A DNA stretch of 64,000 nt from Eutypa lata (lineage: Eukaryota; Ascomycota; Sordariomycetes; Xylariales; Diatrypaceae): contig JAKULF010000011.1 in the NCBI GenBank assembly GCA_022661535.1, forward strand, positions 2,790,001-2,854,000, in the 5' to 3' direction. Numbering within the stretch: position 1 is the first letter of the stretch; each line of letters begins with the position of its first letter. Position numbers and translations under genes: made by a program. Below the pieces are notes generated by a model, which was given only the letters and a program-made list of their open reading frames with translations, was not told where the DNA came from and searched no databases. This document shows positions 1-11,500 of the stretch, in pieces.

Positions 1-722
1 GAGTGTTTGCATTAGTGTTGACTAACACATGTATTAGAACCTGGAAGTGTAGATTTCTTTATTAAAGGGGTGAAGCTGAGGGTAAAATGGCTGACCTTGG
101 CGATGACAACAGCCCCAAGAGATTCCAGTTCGCGGGATGATTTCGCTTTCAGCGTGATACTTAAGAGGTAAGTCCCTATCACCTTCAAATGTGTCAATCC
201 ATCCAACGTATGCCATTGTAGTTCCCATTCCTTTCACATGATACTGATCTTTCGTAGTGACGGGAAGACCGTGTAAAGGGCCGATGGTTTGCTTGTGGCT
301 TTTCTAGTACTGATCTAAGGACTTAGCCTGGTCAAAGGCACGATTAAATCCGATCTCGAGTAAGTTTTGATTCTACCCAATAATCAGTACCCATTCACCT
401 AACTCAAGTGCGAGGGCCCAACAAGCTGGTGTCCATATGTAGCCCATTTGTAAAAGGCGGTAACTAGGCTGAATGCAGAAAGCGAGCCATCGCCCGTCAT
501 CCCCATTAGTATGGGCACTTCTCGGTTCGTGATACGCCTCGTATCTGCATCTAGAAGGCTATCGATAAACTCATCAGCAACGCTTCGCCTCTCTGTCGCA
601 CCGTCAATGATGTGTTAAGGCAGTCTCCATGAAGCTGGGATCTTGTTCATGTCTTGTTTTCGCTTCCGAGTCGCTATCTCCTGCCAAGTCTCTGAACAAT
701 AAGGGATAATTGTTAATGTCAT
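1..722 (-). pseudogene. Amidase-signature family pseudogene, 5' part, runs off the left edge
   Basis: Members of this family hydrolyse amides with a Ser-Ser-Lys triad. Reading leftward, the frame gives the usual fungal amidase N-terminus: TWQEIATRKR (near 690), KIPASWRLP, LLDADTRRIT, then SAFSLVTAFYKWATYGHQL. A 50-nt intron (422..373, branch TACTGAT) is spliced in phase 0, and then follow EIGFNRAF, IGPLHGLPVTTKDQYHVKGM and YVGWIDTFEG. The K of TKDQ is the expected catalytic lysine. Three lesions break it: TAA at 617..615 directly after WRLP, TAG at 306..304 after LDQY, and one extra C in the run at 134-136 that shifts ESEII out of frame with RELESLGAVVIAK. A further intron (GTCAGC donor) opens at 95 and leaves the window, so the serines cannot be seen. 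The start is uncertain; ATG at 722 is the nearest in-frame one. The family assignment is strong from motifs; the substrate is unknown. Confidence 0.8.
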
Positions 723-1146
723 CTTTAAAGACATACACCGCATACGGGGAAAAAGGAGGAAGAAGATAAAGGGATAAGAAACGCTCCTGCTGTGCTGCAA
801 ATATTCGGGATGTTGTTTCATTAAGGCATTTATCTAAAATAATAGTGAGAGATGCCAGAGGTTGGTACGGTCCAATGACTTTGCAAAAGATCATAAGACG
901 CGCGTATAGCATTCCAAGGTATTTATTAAACGTTACACGGTATTTTCGGGGGGGGGGCAGACAGCATTCCGTCAGCTGCTTGCTTTGTACGTTTAAGTGT
1001 TCTAACCAGCGGCTTTAATAAATACCTACAGGTTAGAAACCCACCGTAACTATGATTTGCCATGCCGCATGTGCAATCCTAGACTTCGCCGAGAACAGAG
1101 TAACACACCACACCACATCACACTACACTACACCAACACAAGATAC
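723..1146. other. Intergenic region between amidase pseudogene and F-box gene
   Basis: I see no gene here. The region holds a run of ten G at 948-957, ATTTATTAAACGTTA-like AT-rich sequence on both sides of it, and the 3' flank of the leftward F-box gene. Both neighbouring genes are on the minus strand, so it should contain the terminator of the F-box gene and the promoter of the dead amidase gene. Confidence 0.5.
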
Positions 1147-3197
1147 TCAATCATCTGGATATTCATCTCGGATGTTGCTCACGAACATCCTCTTCTTGTC
1201 ATCCCAGCGCTTGAAGTACCGACCCGCCATGTCCATGAGCGTCTCAGGAGGCATGTCACCGATATTCTCGTGAGACACGTCGATATTCTCTTGAGCAACG
1301 TAGCGATCGCTCTTGTCGTCAGCGCTAGAATCAAGTAGGTAAATTAGCAACGTCCGAATGAACTAGAATATATCGTAGATGTACAGGATATATATCAACT
1401 GGCAAGCAAAGGGGGTCCAAAGGGTAAGAAAAAAAGAAAGAAGAAAAAATAAAACATATTCCAATACATAAGAAACAGAGCTCATAAGCACACGACATAC
1501 ATGATGTGGTAAAACGGCTGCTCCGCCCCACCCGGTAGATCCAAAACGCCCATCTGATCGATCCAGCTCGGCGCCGCGCTGCAGCTCCGATCCCAACCGA
1601 TGACGAAGCCGGTGTATCCGTACCGGCGATGGCGGAAGTACTGCCCAACGGCATACTTGACAGCGGACTTCGCCTCGGCATCCCGGGGGCGGGGGTGCTT
1701 GCCGGCACGGTCGGCTGCGTGCTCCCGCTCGATCAGGTTCGCGTACGTGCTGCAGTGGGGCTCGTCGGAGAACAGCGCGCGGCCCTCCCCGACGCCCGCG
1801 GCGAAGATGCCGATGTCCTGCGAGAACTGCGCCCCGTAGTGGTCGAGCATATGGCTCAGGAAGTGGCGGCGGCCGGCGTCTATTCCTGGATCGATGCCGT
1901 CGTCCTCCGGTTCGCGGCTGCAGAACACCATGAGCGCCCAGAGCGTGGCGTAGCGCGCCGAGGCGGCGTCGGGGAATCTCTCGTGAACCGGAATCCTGTT
2001 GAGCGCGAACTGTGCTTGTGTCGAGGTCGCGATGTTTTTGCACATGCGTATGACTATCTCGAGTGTGGTGGCGGCCCCGAGGACGAGGTCGTGTTGTTCT
2101 GGGGGTATGTCAACGTGGTGCTGGAATAGGAAGCGACGGAGCTCGTTCGGCGAGACTTCGTCACTTGTGGACCAGGGATCGAGATACATGACTTCGGTAT
2201 CGATGTCGGTGTTAGCGGTTGATGAGGACGAGGAAGCTCGTCGTTCGCCGCCATCGAGCGTCTGGCCCGCAGGTGCTTTGATCACAGCGTACACGTGGCC
2301 GGGGTAATTGGACGGGTGAGCATCGACGCCCAACCGCTCGGCTACGGCGCAATAGATAGCAGCGGACTGCAGCGGTAGAGACGAGTGTGGGAGGTTGAAC
2401 AGGGAGAGGCCGATGAAGTTGTTCCGCAGAGCGTGATACCCAATCGTATCCGACTTTCCAACCAGGTTTAGTGCTCTTAAGTACTGGACAATTCGAACCG
2501 CCTTTTGTCGAATGGTGAGATGATCGAAATCTGCATCTGGATCTACAGCTTTGTTCTCCATCTTATACCTATCCTTAACAAAGCAAGCAATAACATCCAG
2601 TTCATACACGATGTCTCTAAGATCGCCCTCCTCTCCAGGGGAGTGCACGAAAAGGTCGAATGCGCCGAGTGCTTCTTCCAGCTTGACCGGCTCTCCCAGC
2701 TGCAGTCTCATCCACGTCTCGACAGCAATCCCACGTAGCATCCGACCAAACGTCTCTCTAGCAAAGTACCTCCTCGCCAGCACATCCTCGGCATCGTCCG
2801 GGGTGTGGTCCTTCAACTTCAAGAGCAGGTCTTTCACGTCGTAGCGATGCGCCGCTATCTGCTCCATGCGAGAATTGCGGCTCTTCTGCGTAGACAGCAT
2901 GTCGTTGAACAAGCCCAAGGCTTCTCTGTCAATTCGCGCGCGCTCGTTGTAGAGCTGTTTCCAGTCGGTCTTGCCCGGAGGCAGCTTGAACTTCGCTGCG
3001 ATCTCGCGCCACTCTTCCCAGTACCGCCATGTCCCCACGCAACGCGGTCGCCAGAGATGCGGCGCGCACGTGGCTTTGTGCGTGCGCTGGCAGGCCCGGC
3101 CGAATGCTACGATGTCGGATGCTGCGGGGAGTGCGGAGACGATGGCTTCGAGGAGCTCATCGGGGAGGCGTAGCAGTAGCGACGTTTCGTCTGCCAT
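1147..3197 (-). CDS. F-box protein with transglutaminase-like and YccV/hemimethylated-DNA-binding-like domains (FBXO21 type)
   Basis: Two exons, 3197..1501 and 1324..1147, with a 176-nt intron (donor GTATGT, acceptor TTCTAG, phase 2); the spliced product is 624 residues. An F-box (LRLPDELLEAIVSALP) lies at residues 8-45, where it should bind Skp1 of an SCF ubiquitin ligase. A SirB1/transglutaminase-like segment follows at roughly 240-320 (YCAVAERLGVDAHPSNYPGH), and a YccV-like domain lies at about 515-600 (VGQYFRHRRYGYTGFVIGWD). That last domain is completed only by splicing: FYHI joins ADDKSDRYVAQENI. This order is that of human FBXO21 and its fungal relatives, which recruit substrates to SCF. 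The gene is divergent from the kinesin gene and intact. The substrate is unknown. Confidence 0.9.
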
Positions 3198-3710
3198 TTT
3201 CTAATTGCTTTCGATTACCTAGGTAGGTTATTTAAGTATAAGATTAGTATGACGATGTATAAGGATTTTAATCTCTTCCTTAGAATAGCCGTGGTAGATT
3301 GATGAAGGTCGTCAAGCTTCAACGACGCCATTAAGTAAACAGACAGGTAGGTAACTGTAGTTAAGCCCCGCGACAAGCCTGAAAGATTATACATACATGA
3401 AACCTTACTGTATCCGCCCTAGCGCATAACTATATACATAGGTACATACACCGAGCTGATATGGTAGGGAGGCGAACCGAAATCAATTGGATTAGGCAGG
3501 CATCTAAACAAACAAGTAAACAGTAAATAAATAAATACTAGGCAACAAGATAGCCATGGCTGTATTAGGTATGATCCTAAAGTGTAAGATTTGAAAAAAT
3601 CACGAGTGAAGATAGATATAGATGAGCTGCTCAAGGGATCAAATCAATTGAATTAGACAATCAGTCTCCCTCGTATCATATTCTTCAAACATATCCCCCT
3701 TCCCCCTATA
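3198..3710. promoter_or_regulatory. Shared divergent promoter region (F-box gene / kinesin gene)
   Basis: These 513 bp separate two start codons pointing away from each other. The sequence is AT-rich relative to the flanking genes, holds the palindrome-like TACCTAGGTAGG near 3217-3230, and ends in a pyrimidine-rich stretch (CCCCCTTCCCCC) just upstream of the kinesin ATG, as is common before fungal starts. No TATA box was assigned. Confidence 0.45.
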
Positions 3711-5528
3711 ATGGATCAATTCCTCCTTGAGAATGTGGCTCTATACCAGAACCTAGTCAAACGGTTCAAACCAGCGATGCCCACGCCGCCTCGGCCAGCC
3801 AGCGAACCAGCAGAAATTCCCAACCCGGACATGGTAGTAAGCGCCAGGATACGGCCTCTCCTAGACGAAGACATCGCCTCGGGCTTCCCATGCGCCCTAT
3901 TCCCGCGCTCCGGCCAGTCAGGAGTAGTAGACGTCCACGATCTCTACCACCACCCGCGGGGCCGACCGGTCCTCAAGTCCTTCGACTACCAGGTTGACCG
4001 ACTCTTCGGGTCCGAGGCGACATCGCAGGAGATCTACGACAGCCAGGTCGAAGACCTCGTCTCCTTCGCCTGGAACGGCGGGATTGGAACGCTGTTCGCC
4101 TACGGACAGACGGGCTCGGGGAAGACCACCACCATCAGCGGACTGGAGAAGCTCGTCGTCAAGTCACTAATCGACAACAGCGGGCAGCAGCAGCATCATC
4201 CTAACGACGGCCGCAAGAAAGTCCACATAAGCATCATCGAGCTAGCCGGGAACTCCGCGTACGATCTCCTGAACGCGCGCAGCCCCATCTCGATCCTCGA
4301 GGACGCGCAAGGCGTGACGCACCTCGCGGGCGCGCAGGAGCACCTCCTGGTCCAGGGACGGCCCGACGTAGCGACGGATCTGATCGAGCGCGCGGCTTCG
4401 TTCCGTCGCACGGCTTCCACGCAGAAGAACGACGCCTCGTCGCGCTCGCACAGCATCTGTCGCCTTCGCATCCAGACTGACGACGACGACGGTGGCGGTG
4501 GTGGTGGCGGTGGTAGTAATAAATCCGGTCGCAGCGATGCTGATGGGTTCTTGTATCTCGTCGATCTGGCCGGGTCCGAAGCCGCCCGCGACGTGGCGAC
4601 GCACGGCGCGGAACGCATGCGCGAGACCCGCGAGATCAACATCAGTCTTTCGGTGCTCAAGGATTGCATCCGCGGCAAGGCGCGGGCTGATGCCCTCCTC
4701 CTCACTTCTGCTACTACTACTGCTGCCGCTACTGCTGCCGCTAGTGGGTCGAAGCTCCAACAGCAGCAGCAGATGAAAAAGAAGAAAATGAAGGAGAGAC
4801 CACCGCATATCCCGTTCCGGCAGAGTGCGCTGACTAAGGTTCTGAAACACGTTTTTGACCCTCCTTCTTCTTCTACTTCTACCTCGGCTGGGAAGACTAA
4901 GACGGTCGTTGTTGCTTGTGTGAATCCCAGTTTGGCGGATGTTGGTCCGAGCAAGAATACCCTGCGCTATGCTGAGATGCTGCGGGTTTCGGTTCCCGCA
5001 GCGGTGGCGGCAGCAGCGACTACCGGTAGCAGTAGCAGCAGCGACAGGAAAGTGGGATCCAATCTGGCAGTGGAGGCACCCTCAGCTCCGCAACTTGCCA
5101 CAAGCAGACCCTCGAGCCGGGACCCAGATCCCGCTGCCGCTTCGGTGCCTTTTCATAAGCGCATACGTCCAGGCATGGCTATCAGTTATATCCCGTCGCC
5201 GCCGCATCATCATCATGGCCTGGACATCGCTGCTGTACCAGCTAACGCGGAGCTAGCCGTCGTGCTCTGCCCTTCAGAGGCCGTAGGTAGTAGTGGCGGT
5301 GATGGTGGTGGTGGTGGATCCACGAACGACGCGCACGGAAACGCGTTGAAGCCTCGGGGAGGTAGTACTGCGCGATATTTGTGTGCACAGGTGACGCCAG
5401 GAGGTGTGAGCGAAACCTACGAAGTGAACCTATGGCAGCATATCATTGTTGATGTGAGCAGGATGGAGAGGGAGGTTATTCTAGAGTATGATGCCGGGAC
5501 GAGGTATTATCGCATTGCGTCAGGCTAG
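3711..5528 (+). CDS. Kinesin-like protein (motor domain, kinesin-13-like features)
   Basis: Single exon, 605 residues. The motor domain spans about residues 40-430: VVSARIRPL, P-loop FAYGQTGSGKTT (about 130), switch I NDASSRSHS (about 239), switch II LVDLAGSE (about 282) and the end strand NTLRYAEMLRVS. These ATPase motifs are complete, so it should be a microtubule motor. The segment ETREINISLSVLKDCIRGKA resembles the kinesin-13/KIF24 group more than kinesin-1, but I cannot place the subfamily firmly. Two low-complexity insertions sit inside the motor: an Asp/Gly tract before switch II, and an Ala/Thr, Gln and Lys tract between the alpha-4 region and PFRQSALTKVLK. The tail (440-605) is Ala/Ser/Gly rich with a His run and no evident coiled coil, so dimerisation by a long stalk is unlikely. 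GC-rich codon use fits a resident gene. Confidence 0.88.
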   Translation: MDQFLLENVALYQNLVKRFKPAMPTPPRPASEPAEIPNPDMVVSARIRPLLDEDIASGFPCALFPRSGQSGVVDVHDLYHHPRGRPVLKSFDYQVDRLFGSEATSQEIYDSQVEDLVSFAWNGGIGTLFAYGQTGSGKTTTISGLEKLVVKSLIDNSGQQQHHPNDGRKKVHISIIELAGNSAYDLLNARSPISILEDAQGVTHLAGAQEHLLVQGRPDVATDLIERAASFRRTASTQKNDASSRSHSICRLRIQTDDDDGGGGGGGGSNKSGRSDADGFLYLVDLAGSEAARDVATHGAERMRETREINISLSVLKDCIRGKARADALLLTSATTTAAATAAASGSKLQQQQQMKKKKMKERPPHIPFRQSALTKVLKHVFDPPSSSTSTSAGKTKTVVVACVNPSLADVGPSKNTLRYAEMLRVSVPAAVAAAATTGSSSSSDRKVGSNLAVEAPSAPQLATSRPSSRDPDPAAASVPFHKRIRPGMAISYIPSPPHHHHGLDIAAVPANAELAVVLCPSEAVGSSGGDGGGGGSTNDAHGNALKPRGGSTARYLCAQVTPGGVSETYEVNLWQHIIVDVSRMEREVILEYDAGTRYYRIASG

Positions 5529-8500
5529 ACTTTTTTTTTTACTTAGTCAATAAATCCATACTATGACTCACTAGAGTCCCTATTTTAACAGTTGCCCCCT
5601 CAGCCGTGATATGATGTTGGCAAGGAGTTTACGACATAAATGACGTAGGCATATAGCAGCCGCCCTAGGAAGACTCATGCTATATAGGTTGATCTCGAGC
5701 ATTCCTAACACGGTCAAACTGCTTGTCCAATCCTACCTGGTATCTTCATGAGCCTCCATCAAGGAGACTTCGATGGAGGCTGTAGACGGATGATAGCTGC
5801 TGATGGTATCTATATGCTCTCTCAACCGTGCAGTCTGTACTACATCTCGCCTGTTCAAAGACCAAAATGCCCTTTGGGTCATCGAAGAGATGCCTCTAAT
5901 AGAAGAACGAGAGTTTAGTGGAAAGCCTACGTCTTTTTTTCTTCACCCACGCCTCATTAGCACCAGGCATCTTACTAAACAAATGGATGAATATGACCAG
6001 CAGTAATCGATTGTGTCTCTAATATCACGAATGGATATATGGCATCGACTTATGAAATCAGAGCCACCAAAATTCACATAACGGAGCGTATATGGATAGC
6101 ATGCTGGTATATGTCGTCTACCATTATACAGTACTTCCGATCCCCTTTTTCCCTTTCACTTTAACAACTCCGTAGCATTAGGGGCTTAGAGCATAAAGAA
6201 CGTATTCGACAAAGTAGAATGTATAGGGATTGGACTTTATAATTCCTAGCATCATAATTTTCTACATCTAGCGAAAACCAGAGTACGCTAGAATATTATC
6301 TCGCCCATGGTGACTCTACGACTACCATTATCCCGTATATGTCGTCTTTCTGTAACAAGAGATACACACTTTTCGTTGTTACTCTTGCTTTAATAGCCAC
6401 AGCGTGTGTTGAGACGAGGAAGATGCCTTGTGGAATATACACTACTTAACAATAATTCCCATTAAGACGGATTGAATGAAGTCTTGAGAGTTGGGATACG
6501 GTTACTTGGGACTTACTACGAATTCCGATCAGGGAGCACCTAGATCAGGTGACGGAGTCTTGGGGGTTTTGAGGATTTGTAGGTACCTAGGAACATATTT
6601 GCATTGCCTAGACATTTTACGTGTCAAGAGATTTTATACACCTTATGAATAGACTAGACCCCCCTCCGTCTAATTAAGGACATTCTGTAACTGTCTATGT
6701 CATACTTTAAATGGTAATCACTATACAGCATTCCTCCGAAGTTGGACAAAACGGCTGGAGGTAACTTATTAACCTGGACGGAAGGAAAGAGATGCTTCAA
6801 GTACATGATGTGAGTATAACTATAATTGGGATGACAAACTACCAACTAGCTCTATTCGGAGGACTACTCTATTCTTCTATCTGTGGATAATGATGTCAAA
6901 GATATATTTCGCTGCTGAGTCTAGTCTAATTTCATAGTAGAGGGCTCTGTATAGATGCGAGCTATCCTATTGTTTATTAAGGGACAATATAATCACCAAG
7001 GGGAAGCTTACTTTCCACCAAGGTCGGGATATATTCGAGCATCAGTACTATTTCACGAGCTCCGCAAATAGAGAATCATCTTATAGTGTCTATGGAATGT
7101 AAACCCCTAGAGGTAGCAGCACGGAAGCTCTAGTCAGTCCATCTATCAGGTAAGTGGCAACTGACAACCTAAACTTGCAACAAATACACATTAAGTTTTG
7201 ATCAACTACATGATGCACCCGCCTTCTGTCAAGTTTCAAGTTATAATCTCTAGATGCTCCTGTTATCATAATAGGTGACGTATGTACCTGGCGTGGATCA
7301 AAACATGCACCAGCCTCGTGCTTTTCACGAGTCAAAGCTCGTTTGATATTCCATAGCGTCTGAGTCGTGAGGATAATTGCATCTATTATATAGGTAGGGA
7401 TTGATGACCCGCGAAACATCCCGCGAAACAGAAACGAGATAAGAACGATAATGAATCTAGTTGAAACAAAAACTCCACGCAGGACCCGGAAACGATCCAT
7501 GCTCGATGCCTTAACCTGGTATTTCTGGTATTTTCTGGGAGCATCTCTGGAACACTAACAAAATAAGTCATTCGAGAAGTTATCGTGGTTCCCTACAAGA
7601 CCAGCGGGTTGGCTCATCAAACTAGATGATGATGGCCTCCTTGTCCTCTATGGACCTACAAATCCTTTACATGTATTTTCGGAGGTGTTAATAACTACAT
7701 CGTTATGCCTGTTGGGGGATAAGGTGTATCGGAGCGACAAGCCGAAGACACGCGCGGAGGACCCGTGCTACGGAGAATACTGATGATATCAAGTATCCGA
7801 TCCATCACACATCGAGGCTGACTTCTCCGCCACTCTGTGTGACACGGAAATGTTTTGTTGAGCATGGAGTGGTCGCCGACCACTCTTCAATAAGACCACA
7901 TCTTATCAAGGACCCTTGGACTTGATATCCATGCAATGTGTGACGAACAGGTCAGGGGTCCTTAGATGTAGCTACCTATGTATTGTACTGAATCTAAGTA
8001 ATAACTAGAGGCTAGTTAGGTATCTAAGCACTATCTTAAGGCTTTAGGTTATGGGACCAAACTGCCCTGCAAGCCCTGGAAGACGACACTTGCAGCACAT
8101 CCCAGACGTGAATGGTGTGATGGGCCCCTGTCGCGCCGACAATGGCTTCTTGGGGGGAACACATTAGCTCATCAACCGGCGGCGAGCCGAGCAGGCAAGA
8201 TCCCGGGTCTAACGTGAAGATCCACCAACGGCGCCCTATTAGGCAGGTCAGTGAACCGAGAGCCTGTTAGGCCTGCGGGATAGCTGCTTTCAGCTTAACA
8301 GCTCGGTGAAGGGCGGGCAACTACTTTCGTACACACACCTAGGTCAGTGTGCAGTAGCGACAACCCATCCATACGAGCGAGAGATATATTTCTTCTTCGT
8401 GAAATCGTCGTCAGCTTGCCACTAGTTAACGTTAGTAGGTAATAATAGACAAAGCCGCTTATTAGGTCTGATGTACGAAGTACATTGTAATAGCCTCAAT

Positions 8501-11500
8501 TACCCGGGAGCACTGACATATCTCGGCGTATGCACGCAATCACTCTGCACCTCATTTTAACTAACAATTTCCCCGCATTGAAAATCTTCGCAAGGGGTGC
8601 AGTCTAGAAGACAGTGGTGGCTGGTGGTCCTGTAGTGGTGCTGCTGGTGGTATTGTACCTTGATGCTTGAGGACATGGAAGCAGGAAAATTATTCGATAC
8701 AACTAACTACAGGGGTTGGGCTGCTGGGAGTGCACAGACATCCATGAACCCTTTGCGAAACTGGATCGCCACGGAGTTCTAGGTATCCTTCCTGGTTCTA
8801 ACGACGAACCTGTGTCCAAACTCATGTACAATACATACCTGCAAAGTAGGTATGTAGCCGGGGCTGGACGTTGTACATACATATAATAGCATAGGACGAT
8901 ACCGGCACACACTGAAGTTTACAAACTGAAAACTGAAGTTATAACTGTCCCATGATGCAAGGCTAATGCATAGGGCAGATAACATCCTCGCCCTTTCCGC
9001 CATTCCGGTAACAGCTAAATCTGCAAAGAGTATATAGGCCGAGACCATTTGTAAGACGAGAAGGGAAACGTCATCCGTCACCATGGTGTCGGTTCCCCGA
9101 CACCGGGTGATTAATCCCACAATACCGGGCTGCTGTCAATGTGATATCTCTCCGATGTTCTGAATGTGTGAATGTCATGTCTGAATGTTTGCGTGTATGT
9201 ATGTAGTATGAGATAGTTACCCGCAACTCGATCTGCCGAGTGAGTGCATTTGGGACAATGGGCATCTGGCGATCGAATGAATGCTAGAATTCCCCGGGAT
9301 TTTCGCATAAAGAGAGTCCACCTTATGTAAATATGATTACCCTTCCAGTCTTCGTTGCGCGGCAATCACATAATAGATTCATGCGAGCCCTATAACTACA
9401 TAGGAGTATGTACATACGTACATACCTACGTACATACAAGGAGAGGGGTCTCGGAGATGACGTGCCATCATTACACCATACGCCCATGCGAACCTTAATA
9501 TAACCAGGCCTAAGTCGGCCCGTCTCGATCTTGAACCGATTTCCTCAATTGCATACCCAGAAAGACTTTGGATTTCGCGTGGCATGTTGGAGCAGCAACG
9601 ATAAGAGGGTTCTACACGCGAGATGCATCATCACAATTATGCATTTGGGATTCGTTGAGGTCGTTCGCAGTTACACCGCCGTGATGGACCTTTGCTCAAA
9701 CGATCATGTTTGTACATACCTATGTAATCGCCTCATCATCACATAACACCAACCTACGTACGAGTTGATGAGTAGGTAATATCACGCCATAGCTCGCAGA
9801 CAATATACATACAATATATCTGAAGGATACATGTCTCCGTCGTTTGCCTTGTAAAACTACATACATTAGGTATGTAACTAATATAAACGCCTTGTTGAGG
9901 GATTTGCTCAAGCCTTGCCCTACCATCGCCTATGGGACCTGGGGACTCAAAGAAGATGAAGAGGGTGTTACGTACCCGGATCTCGGTTTCACACCCACAT
10001 AACTGATCCATCAGGCTGGTACCGGGATATTATTACAAGGCCCACGTGGGCCTGTGGCAGGAGTGGACCAAACTAAACCTTCAGATAGGTATTACTACGC
10101 CTGCTACGGAGTGAGTGTAGGAGGACAGGAGCAGATTACTTCGTACTGCGTAAGTAACTACATACATACAATTATCAACAGGACGGACGAATTTGTATTT
10201 ATGTAAGTAGGCATGGTAGGTATAGGTAGGTATGGTTGTCTATCAATTATTAATCTCAAGTTTGAGAACTGATACATAGGATATATCACTTTGGTGGCAA
10301 AGAGGAAATTTGATTTTTTTCTTTCTTTCTTTCTTTCTCTCCTCCTATCGCCCGCCCCTTTCTTGTAGCGCTCTCGCGTAAGTTGGTGCCCGATCCTAAG
10401 CGGGCGCCGACACTCTGGGACCTTCATATCCGGAGCGATATATCTCGGGCTAATCTACCTGAACTATGTAGATGTAATTACGTGCTAGTCGTTTATGGCG
10501 TTAGGAACGTTACTGTTGTGGTGGTGAATATCAAACCACCCATGATCGAACTAAATATGTGGTGTTATATGTAACATACAATTACATCTACCTCATCAGC
10601 TAACTAGGCGGCGTCTGTCTCCGTCCGCCTCAGAGGGTTTGGTCGGCTCGGCCGCAGAACAGAGGCCATAAGTGGTTCCGGTTCCTGCATCCGCGCTTAT
10701 GTGTGTGTGTGTGTGTTGCACAACTTCAAGACGCAGGAACATGTGATACGCGACAAGTTAGTTTTTTCCTCTTTTCATGTTGCGAATATATGTACTTCTT
10801 TCGCAGTAATACGCATATATGTGTTGAGAGTCCCTGGCGTCAAGTTCCAAGCAATCAGGCATGATTGACCTCAACTGTGACACCGCGCTAAATCTAGCCT
10901 CTACCTAAGCAATCAAGAGCATCAAAGCACCTATCTATCTGTCAGTCTGCCTAGATAACTATCTACCTCTGTTTGTACTGTAGTTTCTCTAGGCTTGTTA
11001 GCCAATGTACCTGTTCCCTGGTTATCGTTTCGTAAGCGTAAGAACTTTATCTCAAGCTTATATGCCAAATCAAAGTCGTTTATCTCGCATTGCTGTGCTG
11101 TTCGCTTGTAGCGTGTGCGAATATGAAACCTTTCTGATGATAATTACAAAGTTTGGCGTTCCGTGTAGTTGGGTTAGCCTCATTGCGGCTGCGGGAGATT
11201 AACTGCAGCCACAACTGAGCGAGGCTCTTTTGGGAGGTGTCTCAGTTCAGCAGTGACCAGTTAGACGACTCGTCCCATCTGAATGGGTAAGTACCCAGGT
11301 AGGTAGGCAGAAACTGATATGACCCCAGAGCTAGGTAGTTGCCAAACATGATAGTTCAGGTGAGGTAGTAATGAGTGTCATCGAGGAAAGTGTTGCGCTC
11401 GAAGAGGTTAAGTTCCCTCCCTCGCATGAAGGTCAATAGTTGCCCACTACTTCATACATCGCACACCTATCGTACTAGCTCTAGGTATCATTTAACCCCA

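Noticed and set aside
1363..2129. Arg-rich minus frame and a plus frame overlapping the F-box gene
   Set aside because: They are shadows of the GC-rich FBXO21-like coding sequence, with composition typical of out-of-frame reading.
4196..4954. Long minus-strand frames (252 and 202 codons) opposite the kinesin gene
   Set aside because: They lie within the motor coding region, consist of runs such as poly-Ser, poly-Pro and poly-Val that mirror the repeat tracts, and show no domain.
7090..7500. 136-codon minus frame in the gene-free interval
   Set aside because: No recognisable motif, no neighbouring exons, and a length expected by chance in 16.8 kb.
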